Numbered from the stretch's first letter, positions 32,238 to 45,400 are shown. The stretch is DNA of 64,000 nucleotides from Delphinapterus leucas (GCF_002288925.2 NW_022098068.1:597923-661922); one strand, 5' to 3'. Program-made: numbers and translations. The notes: generated by a model from the sequence alone, not told the origin.

Positions 32238-34150
32238 TTTTTAATTTTATTTACTTATTGTTATCTGGCAGGTTCTTATTAATTATCTATTTTATACATA
32301 TTAGTGTATATATGTCAATCCCAATTTCCCAATTCATCCCACCACCACTCCACCCACATTGCTTTCCACCTTGGTGTCCATACGTTTGTTCTCTACAACT
32401 GTGTCTCTATTTCTGCCTTCCAAACTGGTTCATCTGTACCATTTTTCTAGATTCCACATATACGCATTAACATGATATTTGTTTTACTCTTTGGAACTTA
32501 CTTCACTCTGTATGACAGTCTCTAGGTCCATCCATGTCTCTACAAATGACCCAATTTCATTCCTTTTTATGGATGAGTAATATTCCATAGTATATATGTA
32601 CCACATCTTCTTAATCCATTCATCTGTTGACGGGCATTTAAGTTGCTTCCATAACCTGGATACTGCAAATAGTGTTGCAATGAACATTGGGGTGCATGTG
32701 CCTTTTTGAATTACAGCTTTCTCTAGGTATATGCCCAGAAGTGGGATTGCTGGGTCATATGGGAATTCTATATTTTTTTGTTTTTTAGAGAACCTCCGTA
32801 CTGTTCTCCATAGTGGCTCTACCAATTTACATTCCCACCAAGAGTGTAGGAGGGTGCCCTTTTCTCCACAACCTCTCTAGCATTTGTTGTTTCTAGATTT
32901 TCTGATGATGACCATTCTAACTGGTGTGAGATGAGACCTCATTGTACTTTTGATTTGCATTTCTCTAATAATTAGTGATGTTGAGCAGCTTTTCATGTGC
33001 CCCTTGGCCATCTGTATGTCTTCTTTGGAGAAATGTCTATTTAGGTCTTCTGCCCATTTTTGGATTGGGTTGTTTGTTTTTTTAATATTGAACTGCATGA
33101 GCTGTTTATATATTTTGGAGATTAATCCTTTTTCCATTGATTCGTTTGCAAATATTTTCTCCCATTCTGAGGGTTGTCTTTTCATCTTGTTTATAGTTTC
33201 CTTTGCTGTGCAAAACCTTTTATGTTTCATTAGGTCCCATTTGTTTACTTTTGTTTTTATTTCCATTACTCTAGGAGGTGGGTCAAAAAGATCTTGCTGT
33301 GATTTATGTCAAAGAGTGTTCTTCCTATGTTTTACTGTAAGAGTTTTATAGTGTCTGGTTTACATTTAGGTCTCTAAGACATATTGAGTTTATTTTTGTA
33401 TATGGTGTTAGGGAGTGTTCTAATTTCATTCTTTTACATGTAGTTGTCCAGTTTTCCCAGCAACACTTATTGAAGAGATTGTTATTTCTCCATTGTGTAT
33501 CCTTGCCTCCTTTGTCATAGATTAGTTGACCATAGGTGCATTGGTTTATCTCTGGGCTTTCTATCTGTTCCACTGATCTATATTTCTGCTTTTGTGCCAG
33601 TACCATATTGTCTTAATTACTGTAGCTTTGTAGTATAATCTGAAGTCAGGGAGCCTGATTCCTCCAGCTCCATTTTTTTTCCCTCAAGTTTGCTTTTGCT
33701 CTTCAGGGTCTTTTGTGTCTCCATACAAATTTTAAGACTTTTTGTTCTAGTTCTGTAAAAAATGCCATTGGTAATTTGATAGGGATTGCATTGAATCTGT
33801 AGATTGCTTTGGGTAGTATACTCATTTTCACAGTGTTGATTCTTCCAATCCAAAACAAGGTATATCTCTCCATCTGTTTGTATCATCTTTGATTTCTTTC
33901 ATCAGTGTCTAGTTTTCTGAGTACAGGTCTTTTACCTTCTTAGGTAGGTTTATTCCTAGGTATTTTATTCTTTTTGTTGCAATGGTAAATGGGATAGTTT
34001 CCTCAATTTCTCTTTCTGAGCTTTTGTTGTTAGTGTATAGGAGTGCAAGAGATTTCTGTGATTTAATTTTGTATCCTGAAACTTTACCAAATTCATTGAT
34101 TAGCTCTAGTAGTTTTCTGGTGGCATCTTTAGGATTATCTATGTATAGTA
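32238..34150 (-). mobile_element. 5'-truncated young L1, antisense, with TSD
   Basis: The poly-T start at 32238 is followed by antisense 3' UTR, then ORF2 pieces readable on the minus strand: 32484-32825 ('MWYIYTMEYYSSIKRNEIG'), 32877-33266, 33346-33606 and 33617-33886. It stops at 'atgtatagta' near 34150, within the reverse-transcriptase domain. TSDs 'catatatgtt' lie at 32228-32237 and 34151-34160. Host old L1 sequence resumes to the right. Confidence 0.9.
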
Positions 34151-34820
34151 CATATATGTTACATATAAAATGTTATACACACATATATATGATATATGCA
34201 GTGGAATATTATTCAGCCTTAAAAAAGGAAATTCTGCCATTTGCAACACTGAAGAGACCAAAGGACATTATGCTATGTGAAATAAGTGAGACACAGAAAA
34301 TCAAATACTTTTATGTGGATTCTAAATACAAAACAAAACAAACAACAAAACCCCCACAAACCTGGAGTCTTACAAATAGAGTAAGGGAGTAGGTAGAATG
34401 TGTGGTGATTACCAGGGATTGAGATGGGAGAGGAGTAAATAAGGAGGTGTCTTGTAAAGGGTACAGGCATTCCTTGAAGACACTGTGGGTTCAGTTCCAG
34501 ATCACCACAATAAAGTGAATATTACAGTAAGCTTAGTCACATGAAATTTTTGGTTTCTTCATGCATATCAAATTTATGTTTATACTACACTAGACTATCA
34601 AGGTTGCAATAGCATTATGTCTAAAAAGCACTACGTACATACTTCAATTTTTAAAAAAATATATTGTTAAAAAAGTGATAATCATTATCTGAGCCATCAG
34701 CAAGTTGTGAACTTTTTGCTTGTGGAGGGTCTTTCCTCAATGTTGATGGATGCTGACTGATCAGGGTGGTGGTTACTGGAGATTGGGGTGGCTGTGGTAA
34801 TCTATTAATATAAGACAACA

Positions 34821-34967
34821 ATGGAGAATTCCCTGGCAGCTCAGCGGTTAAGACTTTGTGCTTTCACTACTGAGGGCCCAGGTTCAATCCGTGGTCAGGG
34901 AATTAAGATCACACAGCTGCATGGCAAGGCCAAAAAAGTAAATAAAATAAAATAAAATAAAATAAAT
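34821..34967 (+). mobile_element. CHR-related tRNA-derived SINE inside Tigger1
   Basis: 'gaattccctggcagctcagc', 'ggttaagactttgtgctttc', 'ggttcaatccgtggtcaggg' and 'cagctgcatggcaaggccaa', ending in an AAAAT repeat tail. TSDs 'atataagacaaca' at 34808-34820 and 34968-34980. It is shorter (about 147 bp) than the CHR elements above and represents a different subfamily. It inserted after Tigger1. Confidence 0.9.
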
Positions 34968-34992
34968 ATATAAGACAACAGTGAAGTTTGCC

Positions 34993-35196
34993 TCATAAAT
35001 TGACTTTTCCTTTCATGATTTCTCTGTAGCATGCAATGCTGTTTGATAGCATTTCACACACTCTGGAACTTCTTTCAAAATTGGAATCAGTCCTCTCAAA
35101 TCCTGTCACTGGTTTATCAAGTAAGTTTATGTAATGTTCTAAACCCTTTATCATATCAACAATCCTCACAGCATCTTCACTAGGAGTCGGTTTCAT
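34993..35196 (-). pseudogene. Tigger transposase C-terminal fragment
   Basis: The 67-codon minus-strand frame includes '[20 protein letters not shown]' and '[19 protein letters not shown]', which match the acidic C-terminal part of Tigger1 transposase as I know it. It is cut off from the catalytic part by stops and frameshifts. Confidence 0.8.
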
Positions 35197-35536
35197 CTCA
35201 GGAAGCCACTTTCTTTGCTCAGCCAGAAGAAGCAGCTAATCAGTCATTTATCATGAGATTGCAGCAATTCAGTCACGTCTTTAGGCTCCACTTCTAATTC
35301 TAGTTCTCTTGCTATTTCCACCACATCTGCAATTACTTCCTCCACTGAAGTCTTGAACCCCTCAAAGTCATCCATGAGGATAGAAATCTTCTTCCAAACT
35401 CCCGTTAATGTTGATATTTTGACCTTTTCTCATGAATCACGAATGTCCTTAATGACATCTAGAATGGTGAATCATTTCCAGAAAGTTTTTAATTTACTTT
35501 GCTCTGATCCATCAGAGGAATTACTATCTTTGGCAA

Positions 35537-36028
35537 CTATAGCTTACAAAATGCATTTCTTAAATAATAAGGTTTGAAAATCAAAATTACTATTTGATGC
35601 ATGGGTTGCAAAAAGGACATTATGTTAGCAGGCATGAAAACAACATTATTCTCATTGTACATCTCTATCAGAGCTCTTGGGTGACCAGGTACATTGTCAA
35701 TGAGTAGTAATGTTTTGAAAGGATTCTTTTTTTTCTGAGCAGTAGGTCTCAACAATGGGGTTAAAATATTCAGTAAACCATATTGTAACAGATGTTCCAT
35801 CATCCAGGCTTTGCTTTCCCATTTAGAGAGCACAGGCAGAGTAGATTTCTCACAACTTTTAAAGGCTCTAGGAATTTCAGAATGGTAAAGGAGAATAGGC
35901 TTCAACTTAAAGTCAGCAGATCCATTATCCCCAAACAAGAGAGTTAGTCTCTCCCTTGAAACTTTGAATACAGGCATTGGCTTCTCCTCTTTAGCTATGA
36001 AAGTCTTTGATGGTACCTTCCAAGACAA
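35537..36028 (-). pseudogene. Tigger transposase DDE-domain fragment
   Basis: A 163-codon minus-strand open frame with 'PSKTFIAKEEKPMPVFKVSR', 'RLTLLFGDNGSADFKLKPIL', 'LLLIDNVPGHPRALIEMYN' and 'VVFMPANIMSFLQPMHQIVI'. The D of 'LLIDN' is one expected catalytic aspartate. In the segment where the family carries 'LQPMDQ', this copy reads 'LQPMHQ', so a catalytic aspartate appears replaced by histidine. With its N-terminal DNA-binding part missing from the open frame, it is not a working transposase. Confidence 0.85.
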
Positions 36029-36960
36029 GGCTGTTTAGTCTACATTGAGAACCTTCATTGAGTGTATCACCTTTTTGAATTATCTTAGCTAGATTTTCTG
36101 GATAACTTGTGCAGCTCTACTCAGCACTTACTGCTTCACCTTGCACTTTTATGTTATGGAAATGGCTTCTTTCTTTAAACCTCATGAAACAAATTTCATT
36201 AGCTTCAAACTTTTCTTCTGCAGCTTCCTTACCTCTCTCAGTCTTCATAGAATTGAAGTGAGTTAGGCCTTAGTTCTGTATTAGGCTTTGGCTTGAAGGA
36301 ATATTGTGGCTGGTTTGATCTTCTACACAGATCAGTAAAATTTTCTCCATATCAACAAAAACACTGTTTCACTTTCTTATCTTTTGTTTGTTCATAGAGT
36401 AACACTTTTAATTTCCTTCAAAAATTTTCCTTTGCATTCACAACTTTGGTGCAAGAAGACTACTTTACAGCTTATCTCAGCTTTTGACATGCCTTTCTCA
36501 CTAAGCTGAATCATTTATAGCTTTTGGTTTAATGTAGGAGATGTGACTCTTCCTTTCACTTGAACATTTAGAGGTCTTCATAAAACTATTAATTGACCTA
36601 ATTTCAATATCGTTGTATCAGGAATAGGGATGCCTGAGGAGAGGGAGAGGGATGGGGGAATAGCCACAGGGAGCAGTAAGAATAAAAACACCACTTATCA
36701 TTTAAGTATGCCACCTAATATGGGTATAATTCATTGTGTCCCAAAACAATTAGAATAGTAACATCAAAAATCACTGATCACAGATCACCATAACAAATAT
36801 AATAATAATAAGTTTGATATATTGTGAGAATTACTAAAATATGACACAAATACACGAAGTGAGCAAATTCTACTGGAGAAATAATGCTGATAGACTTGCT
36901 CAACACAATTTTTAAAAAATGAAGTATCTGTGAAGTGCAATAAAATGAGGTATACCAATA

Positions 36961-38395
36961 TATACATCTAATAACAGACCTCAAAATATGTGAGGCAAAA
37001 CTTACAGAATTGAAGGGCGAAAACAACAACTAAACAATAATAGTTGGAGGCCTTCATATAGCAATTTGATAAAGGAAAACGCTAGGCAGAAGATCACCAA
37101 AATAGAAAGCCTGAACAATACCACAGAACAAATAGAGTTCCAGACGGTTGCAGAATAGTAGGTGAGTATACAAAACTCAATTGTATATGTACACTAGCAG
37201 TGAAGACTCTAAAATTAACAAAACAATTCCATTTATAAAACATGAAAAATAATAAAACACTTAGGAATAAATATTTCAAAGTAGTGCAAGACTTTTACAA
37301 TGAAAACTATAAACCATTGTTGAAAATGCAAGAAGATCTAACTAAATGGAAAAACTTTCCATATTCATGTATTGGAAAACAATATTTTTAGATGGCAATA
37401 ATTCCCACATTGATCTATAGATTCGAAGAAATTCAAAAACTGAAAAACAGATCCTGGAATTTAAAGTAACCCATAGTAGCCAAAAACTGCCTTGAAAAAG
37501 GAAAAAAAAAATTGAAGTACTCAAGCTGTCCAATCTAAAAATTTATTACAGGAAGTACAGAACTTGGATGCAATCTCTATCAAAATCTCAGCAAGTTATT
37601 TTGTGAATTAATACTAAAGATTTTATGGAGAAGCAAAATGTTAAGAACAATCAACACAATATTGATGGAGAAAAACAAAGTTGGAAAACTTATGCTACTT
37701 GATGTCAAGTTTGACTATAAAGCTACAGTAATCTAGACCCTGTGGTAGTGACATAAAGATGGGATTATAGGTCAGAATTATGAGTCTAGAATAAACTCTG
37801 ATATTTATTCTTAGTTGATTTTTGATGAATGCTAAGAAATTTCAATGGCAATAGTCTTTTCAATAAGCCTATGTCCAAAAGAATGTAGTGGTACTCCTTC
37901 CTCTCACCGTTTAAAAAAATTAACTTCAAATGATCCAGAGACCTAATGAAATAGCTAAAAATATAAAGCTATTAGAAGAAGACCTAAGAGTAAATCTTTA
38001 TACACTTGCATTAGACAATGGTTTCTAGATTGAAAAATAGTCATATATGGCAAAAGAAAGAAATAAATAAGTTGGACTTCATCAAAATTAGAAAATTTGG
38101 TTCTTCAAAGAATACCATTAGGAAAGTAAAAAGACAACCCACTGAAAGGAAGGAAGTACTTGCAGACCATCTATGTAATAAGGATCTGGTATCCAGAATA
38201 TATAAAGAACTCTGACAGCTCTATAATAAAAATCACAAAATACCCCATTCAAAAACAGGCAGTTTTTGAATATACATTTTACCAATTTAGAGATACATAT
38301 GGCTAATAAATATATAAAATGCTAAATATAAGTTATTAGGGAAATGAAAAACAAAACCACATTGAGAGTTTCACATCTGGTATGACAACCTGAGG
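36961..38395 (+). mobile_element. Old L1 fragment with internal deletion
   Basis: Opens in ORF2 endonuclease-type sequence ('tctaataacagacctcaaaa', 'acttacagaattgaagggcg'), then near 37145 jumps to reverse-transcriptase sequence and runs on to 'agatacatatggctaataaa' and 'gttattagggaaatgaaaaa' near 38340. A deletion of more than 1 kb relative to a full L1 is implied. It begins directly at the Tigger1 right-hand TA. Confidence 0.7.
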
Positions 38396-41186
38396 TGCTC
38401 CATGGACCCATTCCCCAGCAGAACAAGCAAAGTTGACCAATATTGTTTTCTAAAAAACATTTGAAGTCTGTGGAAATTTCCTTAAGGGCAAGCAACAAAT
38501 GAGGAAACATATATTCAAGAAAATTTAAAGGTCAGTGGTAATGACCAAAGTCTGCAATATTTGAGCCTCATCCCACTCACTCCCTTTCCTCTCCCAGCCC
38601 ATCTTTATGGAACTTTCACTGAGCAGGTGTGGTTGAGAAAATAAGATTCCTTCTCCCCTTGGTTCACAGTCAGTGTTTGCCATAGGGGCAAGCTACCAGA
38701 TTGTATCAGTTCCTTTCATTCCAGACAGAAGTAGCCAAATTCCTGGTGAGTGTAGCCAAGAGATTTCGGGCTCCTTTCCTCCACCCAAAACCTACCTATA
38801 GGATGGAGGCTGTATCTGAGGCATGGAAAGCCAAAAATACTGGAATTCTGGTTGCCCACACCCAAACTCATTGGTGTATGGAAGGTAAGATAATCAAAGA
38901 CTACTACCTCACCAAGTACTCAGAGAGTTTTTCCTGGGAAAGAAGCAGTCCATAAGAAAATAGATTCCCCAAGCTTTTCTCAAAGCAACTGATTTTACTT
39001 GAAACAGAATGTAGGGAATTTTAAGACTAAAGGTACCCTTGAAAGAATAAAATAGCTCCTCTTAATTAAGAGCAAAAGCAAAACCATAGGCTAGTTAGTT
39101 CACCAGAAAGAAGCAGATAGACAACTAAGAAGAAATATCATGGGGTCAGAACACTTATCAAAGACCAGCCTCATAAACTACCCTCAACTTAACATAACTG
39201 GATTGGACTGTTGAGTGATTTTTGCTTCAGGCCACTGTCAAAAACAATAGAACAATCAACCAGTAATTAATGGAGCCTAATGGGCAGGGTGTAATGCAAA
39301 TGAAAAAGATAACTTAAAAAGAGATCAGGAAAATAAACAGTTCAAGAAAGCCTTCCTAAAAATCACTGTTATCCTAGGGTGACCGTACACATACCCAGGG
39401 TTGCATGCTCTGAAAAGTGATAATAGAGCCTTCACACTTGGGGGAAACAGATTTCACCAAAATACACTAGGAAATTTACCAAAAAAAATAAGCAAGAAAA
39501 TGGCACCAACAATAAGTCCCAGAGAAAGGGGGAAGAAAATTAGTATCCAGAGTTGCTATAACATATTACCTAGAATGTTTAGTTTAAAAACAAAAAAGTA
39601 TGAGACTAGCAAAACAACAAGAACAATTGACAAATACAAAGGGAAAAAATCAGGCATTAGAAACTGGCTTTAAGAAGGAATGGATGTCAGATTTAACAAA
39701 ATCTTCAAAGTAGCCATTGTAAGTATGTTTAAAGAACAAAAGGAAACCGTGCTAAAGGAAGTAAATAAAGGTATAAAGATAATGTCTCATGAAATAGAGA
39801 ATATAAATGAAGTGATGGAAATTGTAAAAAAAAAAAACAACCAAGTAGAAATTCTGGAGTGAAAAATTGTGATAAGTGGAAATTAAAAATTAATTAAAGG
39901 GTAACAACAGTAGATTTGAACTGCCAGAAGTATGAGCAAATTTGAAAATAGATCAGTATATATTATATAATCCAAAAACAGAGAAAAATACAGAATGAAG
40001 AAATATAAACAGAGCCTCAGAAAAATGTAGGACATACTTAAGTACACCATAATACATGTAATGGGTGTACCAGAAGGAGAGGAGCAAGAAAAAGGAGCAG
40101 AAAAAATATGTGAAGAAATAATGGTTTAAAAGTTCTCAGATTTTCTGAAACACATAATCTATGCATTCTAGAGCTCAGTGAACTCCAAGAATAATAAATA
40201 CAAAGATATATCTACACCCAGACACATCATAGCAAAACTACTGAAAGTGAAAGACAAAGATAAAATCCAGGAAGCAGCAAGAGAAAAATGACTTGTAATG
40301 TGTATAGTAACCCCAATTAGATTAAAGCTGGCTTCCTATTAGAAACAATGGGGCCAGAATGCACAGATGACAATAAAAGTGCTGAAACTAAAAACAAAAA
40401 ACAAAAACCTGTCAACCAAGAATCTTATAGCCAGTAAAAATATTTTGCATTATGAAGGCAAAATAAAGACACTGCCAGATAAATAAAAACTGAATGAATT
40501 TATTTCTATCTGACCCACCTTAACAAGAAACACTAAAGGCAGTTTTTGAGTTCAAAAACAAGTAAACCCTGATGGAAACATGAACCACATGAAAAACAAG
40601 AGAGTACCAGTAAAGGTAATTATTATATATAATTTTAAAAGATAGTATAAATGCATATTTTTTTCTTAACTCATTTAAGAATCAATGTTATAAAACAATG
40701 TGTATGTATATATAATGGGAATTAAGCTAATATAAAATTGAAGTTGATTCTTAAAAGTCAACATGGATATGGTGAGTGATAGAGCTACCACTGAGAAAAT
40801 AACTCAAAAAATATACAGTGAAAAAAAATAAAGGAATTAACATGTTACACTAGAATATATTCACTTAATACAAAAGAAGGCAGAAGAAAAGTTGAGAAAC
40901 AAAAATGATGACAAATTTAGAAAACAAAATTAGATGCAGCAAAATCAGTGCTTAGAGGGAAATTTATACAAGTAGAAGCTTACCTTAAGAAAGAAATTAT
41001 CAATAGCCTACATGTTCACCTTAAGACACTGAAACAAGACAAAGAAACCAAACCCAAAACAAGGAGCTAAAAAAATCACAACAAAAGTTAATAAAATAGA
41101 GAATAAAAAGGAAAAGTGAAAATAAATTAAACTAAAAGTTGATTCTTCAAAAAGATCAATGAAATTGCAACAATTAGGTACACTGA

Positions 41187-41187
41187 C

Positions 41188-41226
<39 letters not shown>
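41187..41226. repeat. (GA)n microsatellite
   Basis: About 20 near-perfect GA units in old L1 ORF2 sequence. One-strand purine runs like this can form triplex DNA. Confidence 0.95.
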
Positions 41227-41229
<3 letters not shown>

Positions 41230-41506
41230 CTCAAATTAATAAAATAATAAATGAAAAATCTGTCATAGCTACTAACCTACTAAGAAATAAAAAGAATTAT
41301 AAGGGAATACTATGAACAACTATATGCCAGAAAATTAGATGACTTAAATAAAATGGTCAAATTGGAAGAAAGCCACAAAATATCAAAAGTGACTCAAGAA
41401 GAAATTGACAATTTAAATATATAATAGATAATCCTGCAGCCTGTGGAAAAAAAGCCACATTCACAGAAAGATAGACAAGATGAAAAGGCAGAGGGCTATG
41501 CACCAG

Positions 41507-42380
41507 ATGAAGGAACAAGTTAAAACCCCAGTAAAACAACTAAATGAAGTGGAGATAGGCAACCTTCCAGAAAAAGAATTTAGAATAATGATAGTGAAGA
41601 TGATCCAGGACCTCGGAAAAACAATGGGGGCAAAGATCAAAGATGCAAGAAATGTTTAAAAAAGACCTAGAAGAATTAAAGAACAAACAAACAGAGATGA
41701 ACAATACAATAAGTAAAATGAAAAATACACTAGAAGGAATCAATAGCAGAATAACTGAGGCAGAAGAACACATAAGTGACCTGAAAGACAGAATGTTGGA
41801 ATTCACTGCTAAACAGAATAAAGAGGAAAGAATGCAAAGAAATGAAGAAAGCCTAAGAGACCTCTGGGACAACATTAAACGCAACAACATTCGCAGTATA
41901 GGAGTCCCAGAAGGAGAAGAGAGAGAGAAAGGACCCGAGAAAATATTTGAAGAGATTATAGTCGAAAACTTCCCTAACATGGGAAAGGAAATAACCACCC
42001 AAGCCCAGGAAGCACAGAGAGTCCCATACACGATAAACCCAAGGAGAAATACACCAAGACACATGGTAATCAAATTGGCAAAAATTAAAGACAAAGAAAA
42101 ATTATTGAAAGCAGCAAGGGAAAAACAACAAATAACATACAAGGGAACTCCCATAAGGATAACAGCTGATATCTCAGCAGAAATTAAACAAGCCAGAAGG
42201 CAGTGGCATGACATATTTAAAGTGATGAAAAGGAAGAACCTACAACCAAGATTACTCTACCTTGCAAGAATCTCATTCAGATTCGATGGAGAAATCAAAA
42301 GCTTTACACACAAGCAAAAGCTAAGAGAATTCAGTACCACTGAACCAGCTCTACCACAAATGCTAAAGGAGCTTCTCTAA
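41507..42380 (+). pseudogene. L1 ORF1, nearly intact, one frameshift
   Basis: From the ATG at 41507 the frame is open through 'NEVEIGNLPEKEFRIMIVKM', then shifts near 41640, apparently by loss of two bases before 'atgcaagaaatg'. The second open part is 245 codons (41643-42380) with a long coiled coil ('DLEELKNKQTEMNNTISKM'), the central 'SLRDLWDNIKRNNIRSIGVP' and the C-terminal basic region 'RRQWHDIFKVMKRKNLQPRL', ending at the expected place 'LKELL'. ORF1 proteins coat L1 RNA. The frameshift is inferred by comparison with the other copy. Confidence 0.88.
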
Positions 42381-42449
42381 GTGGGAAACACAAGAGAAGA
42401 AAAGGACCTACAAAAACAAGCCCAAAACAATTAAGAAAATGGTAAGAGG

Positions 42450-45400
42450 AACATATATAAAATAATTAACTTAAACGTGAATGGATTAAATGCTCCAACC
42501 AAAAGACACAGGCTCGCTGAATGGATAAAAAAGCAAGACCCATATATATGCTGTCTACAAGAGGCCCACTTCAGACCTAGGGACACACACAGACTGAAAG
42601 TAAGGGAATGGAAAAAGGTATTCCATGCAAATGGAAATCAAAAGAAAACTGCAGTAGCAATACTCATATCAGATAAAATAGACTTTAAAGAATGTTACAA
42701 GAGACAAGGAAGGACACTACATAATGACCAAGGGATCAATCCAAGAAGAAGATATAACAATTATAAATATATATGCACCCAACATAGGAGCACCGCAATA
42801 CATAAGGTAACTGCTAACAGCTATAAAAGAGGAAATCAACAGTAACACAATAATAGTGGGGGATTTTAACACCTCACTTACACCAATGGACAGATCATCC
42901 AAACAGAAAATTAAAAAGGAAAGACAAGCTTAAACAGCGCAATAGACCAGATAGATTTAATTGATATTTATAAGGCATTCCATCCAAAAACAGCAGATTA
43001 CACTTCCTTCTCAAGTGTGCACAGAACATTCTCCAGGATAGATCACATCTTGTGTCATAAATCAAGCCTCAGTGAATTTAAGAAAATTGAAATCATATCA
43101 AGCATCATTTCTGACCACAACGTAATGAGATTAGAAATCAAATACAGGGAAAAGCACACATAAAAATTACAAAAACATAGAGGCTAAACAATACGTAACT
43201 AAATAACCAAGCAATCACTGAAGAAATCAAAGAGGAAATCAAAAAGTACCTAGAGACAAATGACAATGAAAACACGACAATCCAAAGCCTATGGGATGCA
43301 GAAAATGCAGTTCTAAGAGGGAAGTTTATAGCTATACAAGCCTACCTCAAGAAACAAGAAAAATCTCAAATAAATAATCTAACCATACACCTAAAGGAAC
43401 AAGAGAATGAAGAACAAACAAAACACAAAGCTAATGGAAGAAAAGAAATCATAAAAATCAGAGCAGAAATTAATGAAATAGAAACAAAGAAAACAATAGC
43501 AAAGATCAATAAAACTAAAAGCTGGTTCTTTGAGAAGATAAACAAAACTGGTAAACCATTAGCCAGATTCATCAAGAAAAAGGGGTAGAAGACTCAAATC
43601 AATAAAATTAGAACTGAAAAAGGAGAAGTTACAACAGACAACACAGAAATACAAAGCATCCTAAGAGACTACTACAAACAACTCTATGCCAATAAAGTGG
43701 ATGACCTGGAAGAAATGGACAAATTTTTAGAAAGGTACAACCTTCCAAGACTAAACCAGGAAGAAATAGAAAATATGAACAGACCAACCACAAGTAATGA
43801 AATTGAAACTGTGATAAAAATCTTCCAAAAAACGAAAGTCCAGGACCAGGTGGCTTCACAGGTGAATTCTATCAAACATATAAAGAGCAAACACACATCC
43901 TTCTCAAACTCTTCCAAAAAATTGCAGAGGAAGGAACACTCCCAAACTCATTCTATGAGGCCACCATTACCCTGATACGAAAACCAGACAAAGATATTAC
44001 AAAAAGAGAAAATTACAGACCAATATCACTGATGAAGATAGATGCAAAAATCCTCAACAAAATACTAGGAAACAGAATCCAAGAACACATTAAAAGGATC
44101 ATACATCATGATCAAGTTGGTTTTATCCCAGGAATGCAAGAATTCTTCAATATACGCAAATCAATCAATGTGATACACCATATTAACAAATTGAAGAAGA
44201 AGAAGCATATGATCATCTCAATACATGCAGAAAAAGCTTTTGACAAAATTCAACACCTATTTATGATAAAAATTCTCCAGAAATTGGACATAGAAGGAAC
44301 CTACCTCAACATAATAAAGGCCATATATGACAAACCCACAGAAAACATCATTCTCAATGGTGAAAACCTGAAAGCATTTCCCCTAAGATCAGGAACAAGA
44401 CAAGGATGACAACTCTCACCACTATTCAACATAGTTTTGGAAGTCCTAGCCATGACAATCATAGAAGAAAAAGAAATGAAAAGAATACAAATTAGGAAAA
44501 GAAGAAGTAAAACTGTCACTGCTTACAGATGACATGATACTATACATAGAGAATGCCAAAGATGCTACCAGAAAACTACTAGAGCTAATCAATGAATTTG
44601 GTAAAGTGGCAGGATACAAAATTAATGCACAGAAATCTCTTGCATTCCTATACAATAATGATGAAAAATCTGAAAGAGAAATTAAGGAAACGCTCCCATT
44701 TACCATTGCAAGAAAAAGAATAAAATACCTAGGAATAAACATGCCTAGGGAGACAAAAGGCCTGTATGCAGAAAACATAAGACACTGATGAAAGAAATTA
44801 AAGGTGAAACAAACAGATGGAGAGATACACCATCTTCTTGGATTGGAAGAATGAATTTTGTGAAAATGACTATACTACTCAAAGCAATCTACATATTCAA
44901 TGCAACCCCTATCAAATTACCAATGGCATTTTTTACAGAACTAGAAAAAAAAATCTTAAAATTTGTATGGACATACAAAAGACACCAAATAGCCAAAGTG
45001 GTATTGAGGTAAAGAAACAGAGCTGGAGCAATCAGGCTCCTGGACTTCAGCCTATACTACAAAGCTACAGTAATCGAGACAATATGGTACTGGCACAAAG
45101 ACAGAAATATAGATCAATGGAACAGCATAGAAAGCCCAGAGATAAACCCATCCACCTATGGTCAACTAATCTATGACAAAGGGGGCAAGGATATACAATG
45201 GACAAAAGACAGTCTCTTCAATAAGTGGTGCTGTGAGAACTAGAAATTTACATGTAAAAGAATGAAATTAGAACACTCCCTAACACCATAAAGAAAAATA
45301 AACTCAAAATGGATTAGAGACCTAAATGTAAGACCAGACACTGTAAAACTCTTAGAGGAAAGCATAGGAAGAACACTCTTTGACATAAATCACAGCAAGA

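Larger units (their letters stand above)
23884..34462 (+). mobile_element. Old sense L1, broken by four later insertions
   Basis: The old L1 begins near 23884 ('gatatcgggaagatagcaga') with its 5' UTR, then ORF1 (about 24800-26240), then ORF2. It is interrupted by a CHR SINE in the ORF1 region (24865-25073), an L1 3' tail (26446-26790), a CHR SINE (28043-28241), a 5'-truncated young L1 (28834-30544), and a SINE plus antisense L1 (about 32022-34150). L1 sequence resumes in order after each: EN-like 'ttaacagaaataaagggaga' near 27068, 'gtctctgcagatgacatgat' at 30582, and 'atatgcagtggaatattatt' at 34194. All frames are decayed. Confidence 0.8.
34464..36958 (-). mobile_element. Tigger1-type (pogo) DNA transposon
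   Basis: Left end 'caggcattccttgaagacac' and right end 'caataaaatgaggtatacca' are degraded inverted ends of Tigger1, bordered by TA at 34462-34463 and 36959-36960. About 2.5 kb, of which about 160 bp is an inserted SINE and its TSD; the remainder is close to the 2.4 kb I recall for the consensus. It belongs to the pogo/Tc1-mariner superfamily, which moves by DDE-transposase cut and paste. Transposase fragments are on the minus strand. Confidence 0.88.

Noticed and set aside
35537..36028. 163-residue frame as a domesticated pogo-type gene
   Set aside because: It sits in an ordinary Tigger1 copy with a changed catalytic residue, disrupted neighbours and a SINE insertion.
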